From Neopestalotiopsis rosae (taxonomy: Eukaryota; Ascomycota; Sordariomycetes; Amphisphaeriales; Sporocadaceae), in NCBI GenBank assembly GCA_023078685.1, contig JALGAS010000012.1, positions 186,001 to 250,000 on the forward strand: 64,000 bases of DNA. Direction: 5' to 3'. The notes below the pieces were generated by a model, which saw only the letters and a program-made list of their open reading frames with translations, did no database searches and was not told where the DNA came from. Positions 42,852-54,275 of this stretch are shown here, piece by piece (position 1 is the first letter of the stretch; each line of letters opens with the position of its first letter). Both the position numbers and the translations under genes were made by a program.

Positions 42852-44945
42852 GGCTCGGCGTGTAAAGACCCAAGTCGAATAAAGACAACTACAACAGGCC
42901 GCTTAAAGATAAGCCAGGCCACCTCACTTGAACGTGATGGCGATCTGTGATTGTGTGTGGTCAGCATTGCAAGGAGGACAGCGGTAAACACCAATGCCAA
43001 GACCGCAGCAGCAAGGTCGCAAATGACTCAAATCACCATAGAGGAACAAATGCAGGATCATCGAATCGATGGACAGCCTCCGGTTGTATTGGGCGGCACG
43101 GGTTGCAGCACGTCTGTTGGACAATAGAGTAATGATGGTCGCGGCGCGTTGTCACAGGTGTGGGATAGAATCTATTGGCTTAGATGCCAGGGGGACCAGC
43201 CCGTCTCGATTGATGGAGGTCTGGAAAAGGGCGACATTGACGAGCTTGATGAGAGCATCACATTTTCTGTCGTTATCACAAGCTTTTTCTCGTGGTTACG
43301 TCCCAGTTCCCAGGCGACGCTGGGCTGCAGCTACAAGGCTTGCACGGCATCGAGCTTGAATGTAGCTGCGCTGCGCTGCGCTTGCAGCACGTAGCAATCG
43401 AAGCGCCCGCCAAGAGCTGGGAGAGGCGTCGAAGCCGACGATGGGAATTGCAAAGAATCTGCAGGCAGTTGCGCTGGCAAAGTGCCTCATGGTCTGCTGC
43501 ATCGACAGCGACATCGCGACCGTATCAAAATGCGGTGATGAATCCTGGGATTGAAAGTCGACGATGAAAAAGTGTATAGACTTACAATTCAAAAACGAGC
43601 GTCGCGCCCCAAGACCCGACCGAGCACTGCGCGCCTGTGGTCCCCGCGATCCCAGAGAACGTGACTTGAGTTCACGTGAATGATCAGGAGCCAGGAGATT
43701 GGCGATAGCGTTAAACCCACTTGCGACCAGCGACCATGAACCGTTGAGATGACGGAAAAATGTCGAAAAAAAGAGAGAATAGATGTTTGATTAGAGGTGA
43801 GTATTGAGCAGTTGAATTTCCAGATTAGTTTTTCGTAGCCGTTTGTTCAAAGGCTCGTCGGGATTGTTCTTATGATATGGGTCAAATGGGAGTTGACTTT
43901 GAGGAACGGGAGGCAGCGAGGTCACGGGGTGATTGCCAGATGACTTGAGATCTGGGGAGCACAGACCAGAATGGCGAGCCAAAAGATGGGAGTGGGTCTG
44001 AGATTTGGGATTTGGGGGGGCCCGACTTCAAGTCAAGTGGTTGAAGGGTTTCAGTGTGGGAAGGGACAAGCAGCAGTGTTGCAGGGCGTTGCAGGGCACT
44101 TTGCGCCTTTGAGGACCTCCAAGTGGTGCTGGGCGTGAGGTCTTCCACTTGCGTGATTGGTCTTTGTGCCTTGCCGGTCCATCGCCCCCCCGGGTAGGTT
44201 CCCGTCGCGCAACCAAGGCGACTTGCTCGAGGCTCTGCGGAGGCGGAATAACTTGGAAGGCTGCAACCGCTTGTTGGAAGTCGAGGTCATCATTAGCAGG
44301 AGTTTTGGGAGTTCTGGTCTTGGCTGAAAAGGCAAGACTCGTAATAAGTGCAGCCATTTCCAGCTAGGCAAGGGCGATTACTGCAATGCAACACACACAC
44401 CCCTGTGGATGTACATATGGACACTACATACTGTGGATGTAGACGAGATCCCCTCGCAGATAGAGATGCTTGATCTTCACAAAGTAGGGACCAATAGATT
44501 CCTTGTGACAGCTGCATTCCTGAGGTATGGTGCTAGGCAATGTGAACATGGGTCATCTCCTTGTTTCTGGGAAGTGATGATCTTGTTGTGGTGTAACACC
44601 TTCGTAAGATACCAGAAGCAGATGAATCACGACAACCCCAGACGGTCGACTTCATCTCATTCAGATAGGTGTGCTAAAAGTTCAAGAACATTATCTACCT
44701 AGAAAATGCCCTGATCAGCACAGACAGTCAGCTGGAAGTCCACGATCATAAACTGCCCGACCAGGATACTCTTCTTAGCGTGTCGGCTTGATCCGGAGCT
44801 CGGCCGGCCAACCCACCTTACCCCACGGGCCCACCAAGCCCGAGGGACCGACCAGGACGACGTCAACGCAGCTCGAACCAATTGCGGGTTGGCGGACTCA
44901 CCACTCTGCATCTTCAAGCACCGCCGACAGCTAGAACCGGAAGCC
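42852..44945. other. Divergent intergenic region of CBF1 and FYV10
   Basis: 2.1 kb with several short frames on both strands, none with a domain. It contains a CACGTG palindrome (43671-43680) and a CA-rich stretch near 44392. Presumed promoters only. Confidence 0.5.
43671..43680 (+). promoter_or_regulatory. TTCACGTGAA palindromic E-box
   Basis: A ten-base perfect palindrome around CACGTG, the core bound by CBF1-type bHLH factors, lies 820 bp upstream of the CBF1 start and 1.27 kb upstream of FYV10. Autoregulation is possible; not shown. Confidence 0.35.
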
Positions 44946-46425
44946 ATGGCGGATCCCGTGGCACTCAAGCTCGACCATGAGAATCATTTGCTCTTGGTAA
45001 GTTTACCAATGCTCACAAATCCGAAGCTGTTGAGCTGTCCTTGGCGAAACGGTCCAGCTACGCCCTTGATCCCCGAACCCGGCGCATAGCTTCCACATTC
45101 TACGACAATGATTGCGGACCCGATTCATAATCTGTGAAGGACGAACAGAGAGCCCTGCTGATTGTGACCTTCACTACAGGACCAACCTCTCCTCCGCCTC
45201 CCCTTTGAGCTCCTACGCAAGAACTTCCGCTCGGCGCACTTTGAAGTCGAGCGCGACGGCACCTACATCCGCAACGCGCTCAAGGAGACGGCGCAGGCAG
45301 CCGTGAGCGCGCCCCCGCCGACCGAGGATGTCCTGCGCTCGCTGGACAACATGCTGGCGCGTGCCCGCGGCATGAAGCGCAAGCTGGCCGGCTTCGCCGA
45401 GGAGGAGCAGCGCCTCTACCGCCACGAGGCCGCCCGCGTGCGGCACCTGGGCGAGATATACTCCATGCAGAGCTTCGAGGACGTCAAGTACGAGTCCTGG
45501 AGCCGCGTCCGGTTACAGCGCATGCTGGTCGACTACCTCTTGCGCCAGGGATACGGCGAGAGCGCCCGTATGCTCGCCAAGGACGGGCGTATCGAGGAGC
45601 TGGTCGACGTTGAGACGTTTGAGCAAATGGCCAGGATCAGTTCGAGCCTCCGTAATGGTAGTGTCACCGAGGCCCTGGCATGGTGTACGGCCGGCGATAC
45701 AAAAAAGGAGCTGAGAAAGATGGATGTAAGTTTTATCCACGAGGCACCCCAGTATCAAACTTGATACCAGACAACTGACTTGCTTATAGTCTGACCTCGA
45801 GTTCATGCTCCGTTATCAACAATATATCGAACTCGTCAGGCCCTACACACCAGCAAAACTTAACGAAGCAATAAAGCACGCCCAAAAGTGGCTGCAACCA
45901 TATCGTCAAACTCATGCCGCCGAGGTCCGAAAAGCCTGCGGTCTACTGGCAGTCCCGCCGTCACGCGCCTCTGCATATCCCGAGTACGCGGCTTTATATT
46001 CACAACAGCGCTGGCAAAAACTAGCAGAAAAGTTCATCGATACGCACAACAAGCTCTTGTCGCTACCGTCCATACCGAGCCTGCACATGGCGCTCAACTC
46101 GGGGCTGTCGGCCCTCAAGACGCCCGCCTGCCACAGCCAGGACTCGCAGCAGACGGCGGAAAACACGACCGTGGCCAGCTTGCAAAACGTCTGCCCTATT
46201 TGCTCCAAGGAGCTTAATGAGCTGGCGCGCAACGTGCCCTACGCCCATCACGACAAGAGCCACGTCGAGCACGACATGCTGTTACTGCCCAATGGCCGCG
46301 CATATCCCAAGGAACGACTCGAGGATTATGCCAAAAAGGCGGGCTTACTCGAGGGACAAGTGAAAGATTTAAGAACGGGCGAGATCTTTGGAGAAGAACG
46401 GTTGAGAAAGGTGTACATTACATAA
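44946..46425 (+). CDS. FYV10: GID/CTLH ubiquitin ligase RING-like subunit (Gid9/MAEA type)
   Basis: Exons 44946-44996, 45180-45725 and 45790-46425 give 410 residues. The 183 bp and 64 bp introns are both phase 0. A coiled coil spans about residues 66-105. Next come a LisH motif (about 126-158, around RMLVDYLLRQGYGESARMLA) and a CTLH region (about 160-217, EALAWCTAGDTKKELRKMD into SDLEFMLRYQQYIEL). A degenerate RING begins at C334 (CPICSKELNELARNVPYAHH). This is the layout of yeast Gid9 (Fyv10) and human MAEA. With Gid2 it forms the catalytic core of the GID ligase, which degrades gluconeogenic enzymes when glucose returns. The start codon is in a GCCATGGC context. Confidence 0.93.
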
Positions 46426-47501
46426 TGCAGGAATGGAGTCATGGAATGGGACTTCAGAAGGTACTTGTGGATGGCTGGCTATCCCTCTCCTATACGATGC
46501 TTGAAAGCCTAGGAGTCATTATGTATGCATCCTTACGGAGCCCTCAAGTGTACTTTGAGAGTGCTTGGATGGACATGGGCAGATCAACCAGCATGGGAAA
46601 GGCGTCTTTGTGCAAAGCGTTTGGTTTCTACACTAGGTAAGTGTAGATTGTTTTTCTGATTTATCTCGAGCGAAGCGACGATGTTACTCACGCATCAGAA
46701 TGCCACTGTAGACGGTAGAGTAAGCAGGCAGGCACAGCGTGTCTATATAGAGACGTAAATCAAACACGTTGAGTCTTTGCCAACTAGTGATTTGATATCG
46801 AAAGACAGACGGTCGCTGTGGAGATTACAGAGCTTCTCCATCCTATAGATTCTTGTCGTGTAACAAGAGCTTGCACATCACGATGCACACAACGTCACAT
46901 ATCAACAGCAAGCAATGAGAACAGGATTACAAAAGCAGAAAAAAATTTACAGCCGTCTATTCGCCGACCGCCAACCCCTTCCTGACCATGTTGGGGAAAC
47001 GATTTGTTCCTAATACTACATACGCAAAATTTACAGCCAACCGAACCCTTGCACTCCTGGTAAACGAGACGCTTTGTGTGTTTGTAAAATAATGAGATGT
47101 CGAGACGCGCTTTTGTTCATCTTCCATCCAAACCAGCTGTTCAAATAAACTAGCAGGCAAAAGAGCGTTGATTTTACCTGAGCCTACGCTGAGATCGAGA
47201 AGATCCTTGCGTCCTGGACCTTGACGTACCAGATCTGGTGCCGCGTTCCTGCTCAATACCACTCAATGGCATAATTTTGCCAAAATGGATTGGGCAAAGT
47301 TAATTGATGTCCATCATTTCTGTCCATTGGGGGATCATGATGAGTCGCGTACTGGGCCGGGGCAGCAGCAACAAAATCATAGAAATGACGATCTTGAATT
47401 ATATTCAACAGAAGGGTTGGGGTGATATGTGGCAGATTTGGCACTGATGGTGAAGAGTATGTGAAGGACCTTCCAGCAAAGTCGTCGAGGCAATACGGAT
47501 C
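46426..47501. other. Convergent intergenic region, 1.1 kb
   Basis: Between the 3' ends of FYV10 and POP2. A 101-residue minus frame (46957-47262) shows no domain. Nothing recognised. Confidence 0.5.
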
Positions 47502-49084
47502 CTACCTCGCCGCCGGGTAAAACTGGCTAAGAACCCCTCCACCTCCGCCAGGAGTCATGGGTCCCCCCGAGATGCCGTTACCATTAGTGTTGTGGGACCC
47601 AGCTGCGGCGGGTGTAGATACCAGATTAATGGTCGATGTACCGGGAGTACTGGGACCATTCGATCTTCCATTGAGAAGGCTAGTCGGTGCAGTTTCCTTA
47701 TCGTTGCTCGTGTTGGCTCCCGTATAAGCAACTGTCATTGTGCCGCCTACCGACAAACCCCAGGTCTTGCCAATGTGCTCATCCGGTATCGTACCGCCAA
47801 AGATTTTGTCCTTGAGCTGGAAAAATATCTTGCCCGTTATCAAGCTGTCTGAGCCAGCCTGATGGGCCTGACCATATCTCTTCACCTTGAAGGATTCGGC
47901 CAATGCCTCCAGGCCCGATTTTTGCTCAAACTTTGTGAGGATCTCGGCCGCTCCGGGGTCACTAGGTTGGAACGCCCCCAATGTCGAGGCCTTGATGGCC
48001 CACTTAAGGAGGTGCTTGACATCGTACGTTGATGGGAACCAAATCTTCATCAAGTGCTCGAACCGCGAGCCATCGTTGGGCAAGACATCATTCATTAGGC
48101 ACTTGGTGAAGTATCCAAAGTCATAGCCTCCGTGAAACGACAACCATTTGACCTCTTCAAGTTGAACAAGACCCGACGATGTCATGAGTGCAGCAAAAGC
48201 ATTCGGCTCGATGCCATCCATCCTAAGCTTGTCAAAGTCGATGCCGGCTTGCTGCAAAGAGTGTATCGAGTTCTCGTTTGCCATGTCCTCCTTAATATCG
48301 AAATGGAAATTGAACTGCCAGGCGAAAGGTAAAGAACCATATGTCGCAAGGTACTTTCGCATAAATGGGCTGAGCTCCTTGGATTCGAGTTGCTCCGGTT
48401 TCGCTGCCGGAGTTTGTCCATTCTCGTTGAACAGTGCAATGCCAATTTGTATGATTTTGAGCATGTCAACATTGACACGCAATGTCTGGTAGTGGTAATC
48501 GCTCTTATCGATGAAATTACCCATTGGTCGGCCTACAATACCGGGGAACTCGGTGTCCTGTGATGCGATTCATTAGTCTCGTTCCACACCACGATGCAGT
48601 GCAAAACCTAGAAAAAGCTTACCATGGCGACATAGGGATAATCATTAATCAACTCCCGTATGACTGCCATCTCCTCGTTCAGATTATGCCGCCACACGTC
48701 GCGTATGCGGCCCTTAGCGGCATTCCCGCTCCGTGTCGTGTGTTCGCCTCCAGGGCCATGAGTCTGTTGATGCGGGTGCTGCTGTTGCTGTTGGAGCTGC
48801 GCGCCGTGAGCAAAACCCATGCGCGCAGCGTGACTGCCGAGACCAGTTTGGTCACCTGCTCCAGCCAGGTTTCCTACACCAAAGCCCCCGCCTGCATTGA
48901 TGCCAGCAGCGAGGCCACCTAGCCCAGCCGCCGCGCCAAAGGGGTTGTTCAGCTGGGAGTTGCCCAGATAGCCAGGCGGTTGGTGGCTGGCGGCATGGGA
49001 CTGTGACGGGTGGTTTGCGAATTGATGTTGGTATGGCGAGATGGAGGGCGGTCCCGAATGGAACCTATTTGGGGGTTGAGGCAT
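47502..49084 (-). CDS. POP2: CCR4-NOT deadenylase subunit POP2/CAF1
   Basis: Exons 49084-48623 and 48557-47502 give 505 residues across a 65 bp phase-0 intron (GTAAGC...TCACAG). The first 120 residues are low-complexity, Gly/Ala- and Gln/His-rich. The DEDD nuclease domain (about 126-410) begins IRDVWRHNLNEEMAVI. All four catalytic acids are present: D155 and E157 (DTEFPG), D300 (HGGYDFGY) and D391 (AGSDSLIT). In yeast Pop2 this set is altered, so this enzyme should be an active 3'-5' poly(A) exonuclease like its animal homologues. It shortens mRNA tails in the cytoplasm and bridges CCR4 to NOT1. The C-terminal 90 residues are disordered, Gly/Ser/Thr/Pro-rich and end GGGVLSQFYPAAR. Confidence 0.95.
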
Positions 49085-49543
49085 GGTATCTCATGTATTC
49101 CTCTTTGATCCTGCTTGCATGTACGAGACGTTGAAGAATCTTGGGATCGGTAGTCATGAGGGAAGCGCCGCAGCGACCTCGGGAGAGTAGATCGAGTCGA
49201 ATGGGTTGTTGCTACTAGACTTGCGTCGAGGAATCGGAATGATGCTCAGACCTGCTCATCGAATACTGACAAGCAGCTGGGATTGGGACGCGAAGATGCG
49301 ATCGGATGGAGGGGCGCCCGCGAGCGACAGGGCTCTGGAAAGAGATGGTAGTACTAAGTATTTCAAGAGGCGCAATCAATACTGGTGAAATTCTATGTGT
49401 CGTTTTAGAATTGTTTGTCTGGTCTCCGATTTCTCGCCGGGGAAAAAGCTGCTTTAAAATGCTGGAATAGTTGCAGACCTGTTCTTGGGGTTTAGAGGAT
49501 GGCTTTCGAAGGTCGGTCTCTGGCCTAAGCGCATCCACACGAG

Positions 49544-49570
49544 CAGACAGACAGACAGACAGACAGACAG
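49544..49570 (+). repeat. (CAGA)n microsatellite, nearly 7 units
   Basis: CAGA is repeated without interruption over 27 bp in the divergent promoter region between POP2 and the complex I gene (49085-49852). No other element is recognised in that region. Confidence 0.9.
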
Positions 49571-49852
49571 CAGATGCCAGCCTTGAGAAGGTAGGTTGAG
49601 CACAGACCTCATCTGCACCTGGCGGCTCGACCACCTCCAGCTCCGATTCAGCTGCCATGAGCTAAAGCGGTTCCCTTCCCCGGAATATCGGAGAAACCCC
49701 AGCTCCAGCTTCAATTGATGCATAACACTCGTCACGCAACAAGCTCCAATTGCATGCCGCGGGACGTCGCCTAGCACCAGAAGGACGTCCGCTGAGATCA
49801 TACCACGATCTGTAGAACAGCAATTGTTTTACAGACAGTCGCTACAACCACC

Positions 49853-50252
49853 ATGTTTCCCACAAGGTAAGCTGGGCTGCCCTTTCTCAAATACCGGCCT
49901 GCGCGGTACTAATCAACTCATCTCAGGTTACTACGTGCGCAGCACGGCGAGAAGCCCAGCATCACTGGTTTCGACGTTCGCAAGTTCGCAGCTTCTGCTG
50001 GCCAGCCGAGATACGACCCCTGGGAGAGAGCGTGAGTGGTTCGCCCGAGTTACTGCGTGCGCGAAATGACGGGCCAATACTAACGACGACTGCAGTGAGG
50101 CATGGCGCTACACTGGACAGTTCTCGCGATGGAACCGTCTCAAGGGTGCCTTTCCGGGACTGGGCATAGCGACTGTGGCCTTTGCGGCTTACTGCGGATA
50201 TGAGTACCTCTTCATGAAGGACGACCACCACCACGGCGAGGAGCATCACTAA
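49853..50252 (+). CDS. NDUFB3: NADH:ubiquinone oxidoreductase subunit B12
   Basis: Exons 49853-49866, 49927-50031 and 50096-50252 give 91 residues; the first exon has only 14 bases. The introns are 60 and 64 bp with good sites (GTAAGC...TCTCAG; GTGAGT...TGCAG, branch TACTAAC). The protein reads MFPTRLLRAQHGEKP, then GQPRYDPWERAEAWRYTGQF, a single membrane segment (GLGIATVAFAAYCGYEYLF) and a His-rich end (DDHHHGEEHH). DPWxRxEAWRY followed by one transmembrane helix is the B12/NDUFB3 pattern of complex I. It is an accessory subunit of the membrane arm in the inner mitochondrial membrane. The split into tiny exons hides it from simple ORF searches. Confidence 0.9.
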
Positions 50253-50992
50253 GGACAACCGAGATGAAGCGAGACTGGGCCAAGGAGGAGTGTACATATA
50301 CCACAATTGCAACCACTGGGCGATAGAAAAGACAAGAAGCGGACAAATAAAAGAGCATCAGAAGAGTATCAGACCTCGTGATACCTCAGGCAGCTTGGCA
50401 TGGGCGATTCCATCGAGTGCGTGTCCAATGGAACAACCTTCAAATTAGTGTCTTGGATGCGTAAGGCCCCTGGACATGTAAATCGTGATTTGCTGGTTCC
50501 AACACGACTATTCTCTACGCTGAGATATAAAACACACCAGATCTTTCAGATGGTTGAAAAACGTGTGTATTGGTTTTCTGCTGGCCGAATTTACGCATGT
50601 CCAACACTGGGCATATTACGTACCGATTGGCTCGACTTTAGTAACCCTCCATTGCAGTTGTTATGATTGGTTCAGTCTATCGGGGAGAAGCCCCGGGGCC
50701 TTGGTAACGATATTGATCTGCCCTTCCTGCGATACTCGGTTGCCGACATTTATTTTACAATCTTGTTCTGATCACATTTGTCCTGCGAACTTGGCAAATT
50801 TATAAAAATTATATCAAAATATAATTATCGATGAATTAAATATAGCTGAAACGAATTTGGATATCTCGTTAGTAAATTGAAAACGCCAACCCATATGATG
50901 CAAAATGCCCAACGCATATATACAGTCTAATCCAATCTCAGGTTTCTCGTACAAGATCTTTCTCATGTCGGCAGTTGTCATGATTTGGTCGT
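50253..50992. other. Convergent intergenic region, 0.7 kb
   Basis: AT-rich near 50800-50870. Only short unsupported frames lie between the two convergent genes. Confidence 0.5.
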
Positions 50993-52396
50993 CTATGCTT
51001 GACCTACGCCATTGACCAGATCTAGTGCACCTTCGACAGCAACCTCGAGCTCGCCAATTCTATGCTTGAGGCCCTTATTCTCATCTCTAAGTAATGAAAC
51101 GGTATCCCAGGCCATGCTCGAGTCTTGTCCCCTGCAGTTTCTACACCCGTCTGCTCCCTTGTCTTCGTCCTTGACTGAGTCCCCGGCAATGTTCTTCATC
51201 AGCTTTTGTAATGTGCTCATTTCCCGGGCTGGCTTCTGACGTGACGACACGGCCGGAGCAGGCGTTCTACCCTGGTAAATAGAAGAAGCACCAGAGGTCA
51301 AGTCGTAATGACTCTCCGTAGCACTGGTCATGATTGTCGGGCTGCGGCTGCGCGAGAAGACGCTTTCGCTTTCGACACTGTGGATGGATTCCGTGTCAAA
51401 GCCACTGACTTCGGATCGGATGGTACCGCCAGACTTGCGCCACTGTTTACGATCGGCCTCGTAACCAAGGTCTTCGTTGACCATGGAAGCGCCAGCAAGC
51501 ACCTTCTCCTGAACGAAACGCTCTTCCTGTCTAGCCTTCTTCTCATGGTTGAGCTCGGCCATGAGACGCTGGAGGGCCTGTTGTTGCTCGTCTGCCTTTT
51601 GAGCCATGAACTCGAGTTGCATCTTGAGGCTCTCAACGCGGAGCTTGGCTTCCTCGGCTTCTTCCTTGTCGGCTTCTCGTTCTGCTTGGAGCTCCTCAAG
51701 AGCCATGGTGCGCTGGCGGAAAGCAGTCTGCATCTTGGTGCATAGGCCGATGGCGTTCATTTGCAAGTTCTTGTAGGCGGCAGGCGAGAATGCCTCGCGA
51801 CCCGACATGGACTCTGGGGGCAGTAGAGCAGTCTCAATGTCCATATTGGCTAGTTCGTCATAGTCTAGTGCAGCGGGCGATCCGTTTGTCCATCGCGCCT
51901 TGAGCGCTCCAAAGAATCCAGGGCCGGTTTGAGGAGTAGAAACTGTGCTCTTGGACGTTGCCTTTGGTGTAGTGTCTATCCTGAGAGCTTCCTGTCCATT
52001 AGGGAGAGCATCCTGCTTGCGCCCTACTCGTCCATCTCCGGTAAACGGCATATCTGATTGATGCCTTTGGTGGCCGCGAAGAGGGGATCCTGGACGCGGG
52101 GCTGTTCGTGGTCGAGGTAGAGAGGGTGCGGTGTTCTGTCTGCGATGCTGTAGTAGATGTTGAGGGGCGGGCTGCTCGTCAGTGAATGCAGCATTCCGTA
52201 GTCGAGTTGCGCGTTGGTATGTGGCGGTACTGGTCTCCTCGGATGGTTCAAAGGTCAGCGGTGAGGTACTGGAGCCCGTCGTCAGGTCATCATGCCGACC
52301 AAACTCGCGGTGCACTGGGCTGCTGTAGGATGTGTCAATGTCCGCCCTTGGCCCATAAGAAGAGGGGCGCGGATTTGTGGAAAGGCCCCTGAGCAT
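50993..52396 (-). CDS. Coiled-coil protein of unknown function
   Basis: A single exon of 467 residues from the ATG at 52396 (MLRGLSTNPRPSSYGPRAD). An upstream in-frame ATG at 52504 would give 503, but the added residues look like leader sequence. The N-terminal 170 residues are disordered, Ser/Pro/Arg-rich. GFFGALKARWTNGSPAALDY then leads into a long coiled coil (about residues 200-320, with ALEELQAEREADKEEAEEAK). A Ser-rich linker with SRSRSPTIMTS follows, then CRNCRG and a final short coiled coil (LLRDENKGLKHRIGELEVAV). It is probably a cytoskeletal, septal or scaffold protein conserved in filamentous fungi, but no named family is recognised. Confidence 0.75.
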   Translation of the reverse strand: MLRGLSTNPRPSSYGPRADIDTSYSSPVHREFGRHDDLTTGSSTSPLTFEPSEETSTATYQRATRLRNAAFTDEQPAPQHLLQHRRQNTAPSLPRPRTAPRPGSPLRGHQRHQSDMPFTGDGRVGRKQDALPNGQEALRIDTTPKATSKSTVSTPQTGPGFFGALKARWTNGSPAALDYDELANMDIETALLPPESMSGREAFSPAAYKNLQMNAIGLCTKMQTAFRQRTMALEELQAEREADKEEAEEAKLRVESLKMQLEFMAQKADEQQQALQRLMAELNHEKKARQEERFVQEKVLAGASMVNEDLGYEADRKQWRKSGGTIRSEVSGFDTESIHSVESESVFSRSRSPTIMTSATESHYDLTSGASSIYQGRTPAPAVSSRQKPAREMSTLQKLMKNIAGDSVKDEDKGADGCRNCRGQDSSMAWDTVSLLRDENKGLKHRIGELEVAVEGALDLVNGVGQA

Positions 52397-54275
52397 GGCA
52401 GATAATTCGCTGTTCGTATTGCGGTAATAGATGGGATGAGAGGGATAGGAAGGACCGTTCCTGGGCTTCTGCTTGCTCTGGGAACACTGCAGTGAACAGT
52501 GCACCGTTGAGATGATCCGTGGGGATTCCTAGGTCGGCCAATTTCCAGGATGGAGGGTTTAGTTGTTTGAAGTTTCGGGGGGCCCCGGCTCGGCTTATGA
52601 AATTGGCAGTTTGTTCCCTTGACACCCTGTACGTGGTGCCAGACAGGCAAGACAGGCAAAAGACAGGTAGGATAAACTGGGGCTCGGCGGCTTTAAGCGG
52701 CGGCAGTGTCTCAAAGGGAGCTTGACCGTGTCGGTCGTCGTCCAGGAAAGACCCGTGATGCGCTCTGGTTGGCGGGTTGGCGGGTTGGCGGGCGGGCGAG
52801 CTGGGCGTGTTCTTTCCGCAATGTCTTGGAGCTTAGGTGCACACGGGGCAGCTAGTAGATGTAAAAAGTCAAGAGTCGAATGTTTTTCTGAGCAGACTTG
52901 AGTACCAAGCTGACTCGAGATGGATCGGGGCAAAAGTCTAGAGGAGTCTGCAAGCAATCAAGGTGGTGAGTGACAGATGAGCCGCATCAAGTCCCCTAGT
53001 TTTACTTGCAGCTTGCAGGTCGTTAAGGCGGGGGTTCCCAATAGCGAAGTGAGATGGGCGGACGGGAAGCTACTTTGGGGTCTTCCGTGCCGGATTTGCA
53101 GATTTGCAGAATGCGAGTGCTTCAAAAATGGGTGCGTGCAGGTGAGAGAAAAACCCAAGAGGAAAAATAAATAGAGAGATATTGTTCATACCAAGAATAT
53201 ATTCTCTTGAACCTTGAAAACGACGCCCAAGAGCAACAAGATTCTTGTATTTCGCTTGCACCGCCGGCTACGCAAGCTACGTCAAGGGCAAGGCAACAAA
53301 ACAACGCGAGTGGTTGGGTTGCTCCCGTCCGTTTCTACAGGGATGAAAGGCAACACTGGATCTGGCGAGCAATAGTGGCAGTCGATCTGCGCCCCAGTGG
53401 AGCTGAACGTTCACTGACACCCCGCAAGCTTGTTCGTGGTTGGGTGGTTTGGGTGGCTTTTAGGTGGCACAAGATTGTATTGGACTGGTCAAGACCTGAA
53501 AGACCGGTCTTTGACGGGGCCTCCCAATGTCTGGTGCCACCTAAACTCAACGGTCGCATCGGTTCAGTTCAGCTGGCTCGCGACACTCTCCCTACCAAAG
53601 CCTACAACTCAAGTCAGACATTCTATTCATTCGGCCAGCCTGGACCAGAAATGCGCGGCCGTCCACGACCAGCTTTTTGGGTCACACGCGTGGGCTATCA
53701 ACACTTGGATTGATGAGTCATGTTCACTCACTCTCTATCTGGTCAACAGTCACTGAAGTAGGGCATGTTGGGCTGTGACAATTCTGCTACCATTGCCCAG
53801 AATGTTATTCTACAAATGGGGCCTTGTGCATTGTTCTTCGAGCATATTCCCATCTGCCACCATCACCATGAGCCCAATTGTTTTATGCAATTCATCGTCC
53901 ATATTCTTATCATTCGAACCTGAGATCTACCGCAGCACCTCCACAATGTCTCACCGCTTTCTTTGACGATGATCCATTTCAGACGCAGGTACAGAGCTGA
54001 CATGCGCATTATCGGACTTGCTTCTGGGGAGTCGTGGGGACATCTACACTACATGACTTGGGACCCGCAGCTGCTCATGCAAACGAGCATGACAGCCGAG
54101 GTGCATGATCTCTGCGTGAATCAATATTGGCAAGCTATGACCACTGACCAGATCAGGATCATTCAGCAGAAGTCACTCGCTGTCTTGTAGCCAGATCTGG
54201 GCTTGGGAACACCAATATCGATGCTGAATGATCAAGAGGAGTCTGTATTTCTCTACCATGACTGGAAATTAACAC
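52397..54275. other. Intergenic, 1.9 kb
   Basis: Includes a short tandem GGTTGGCG repeat at about 52767-52795. A 168-residue + frame (53207-53713) is Arg/Trp-rich with no domain and was not called. Confidence 0.5.

Noticed and set aside
49544..49570. (CAGA)n tract as a CRISPR-like or coding repeat
   Set aside because: A plain tetranucleotide microsatellite without spacers or an open frame.
53207..53713. 168-residue + strand frame between the coiled-coil and AIF-like genes
   Set aside because: Arg/Trp-rich composition, no domain and no splice or context support.
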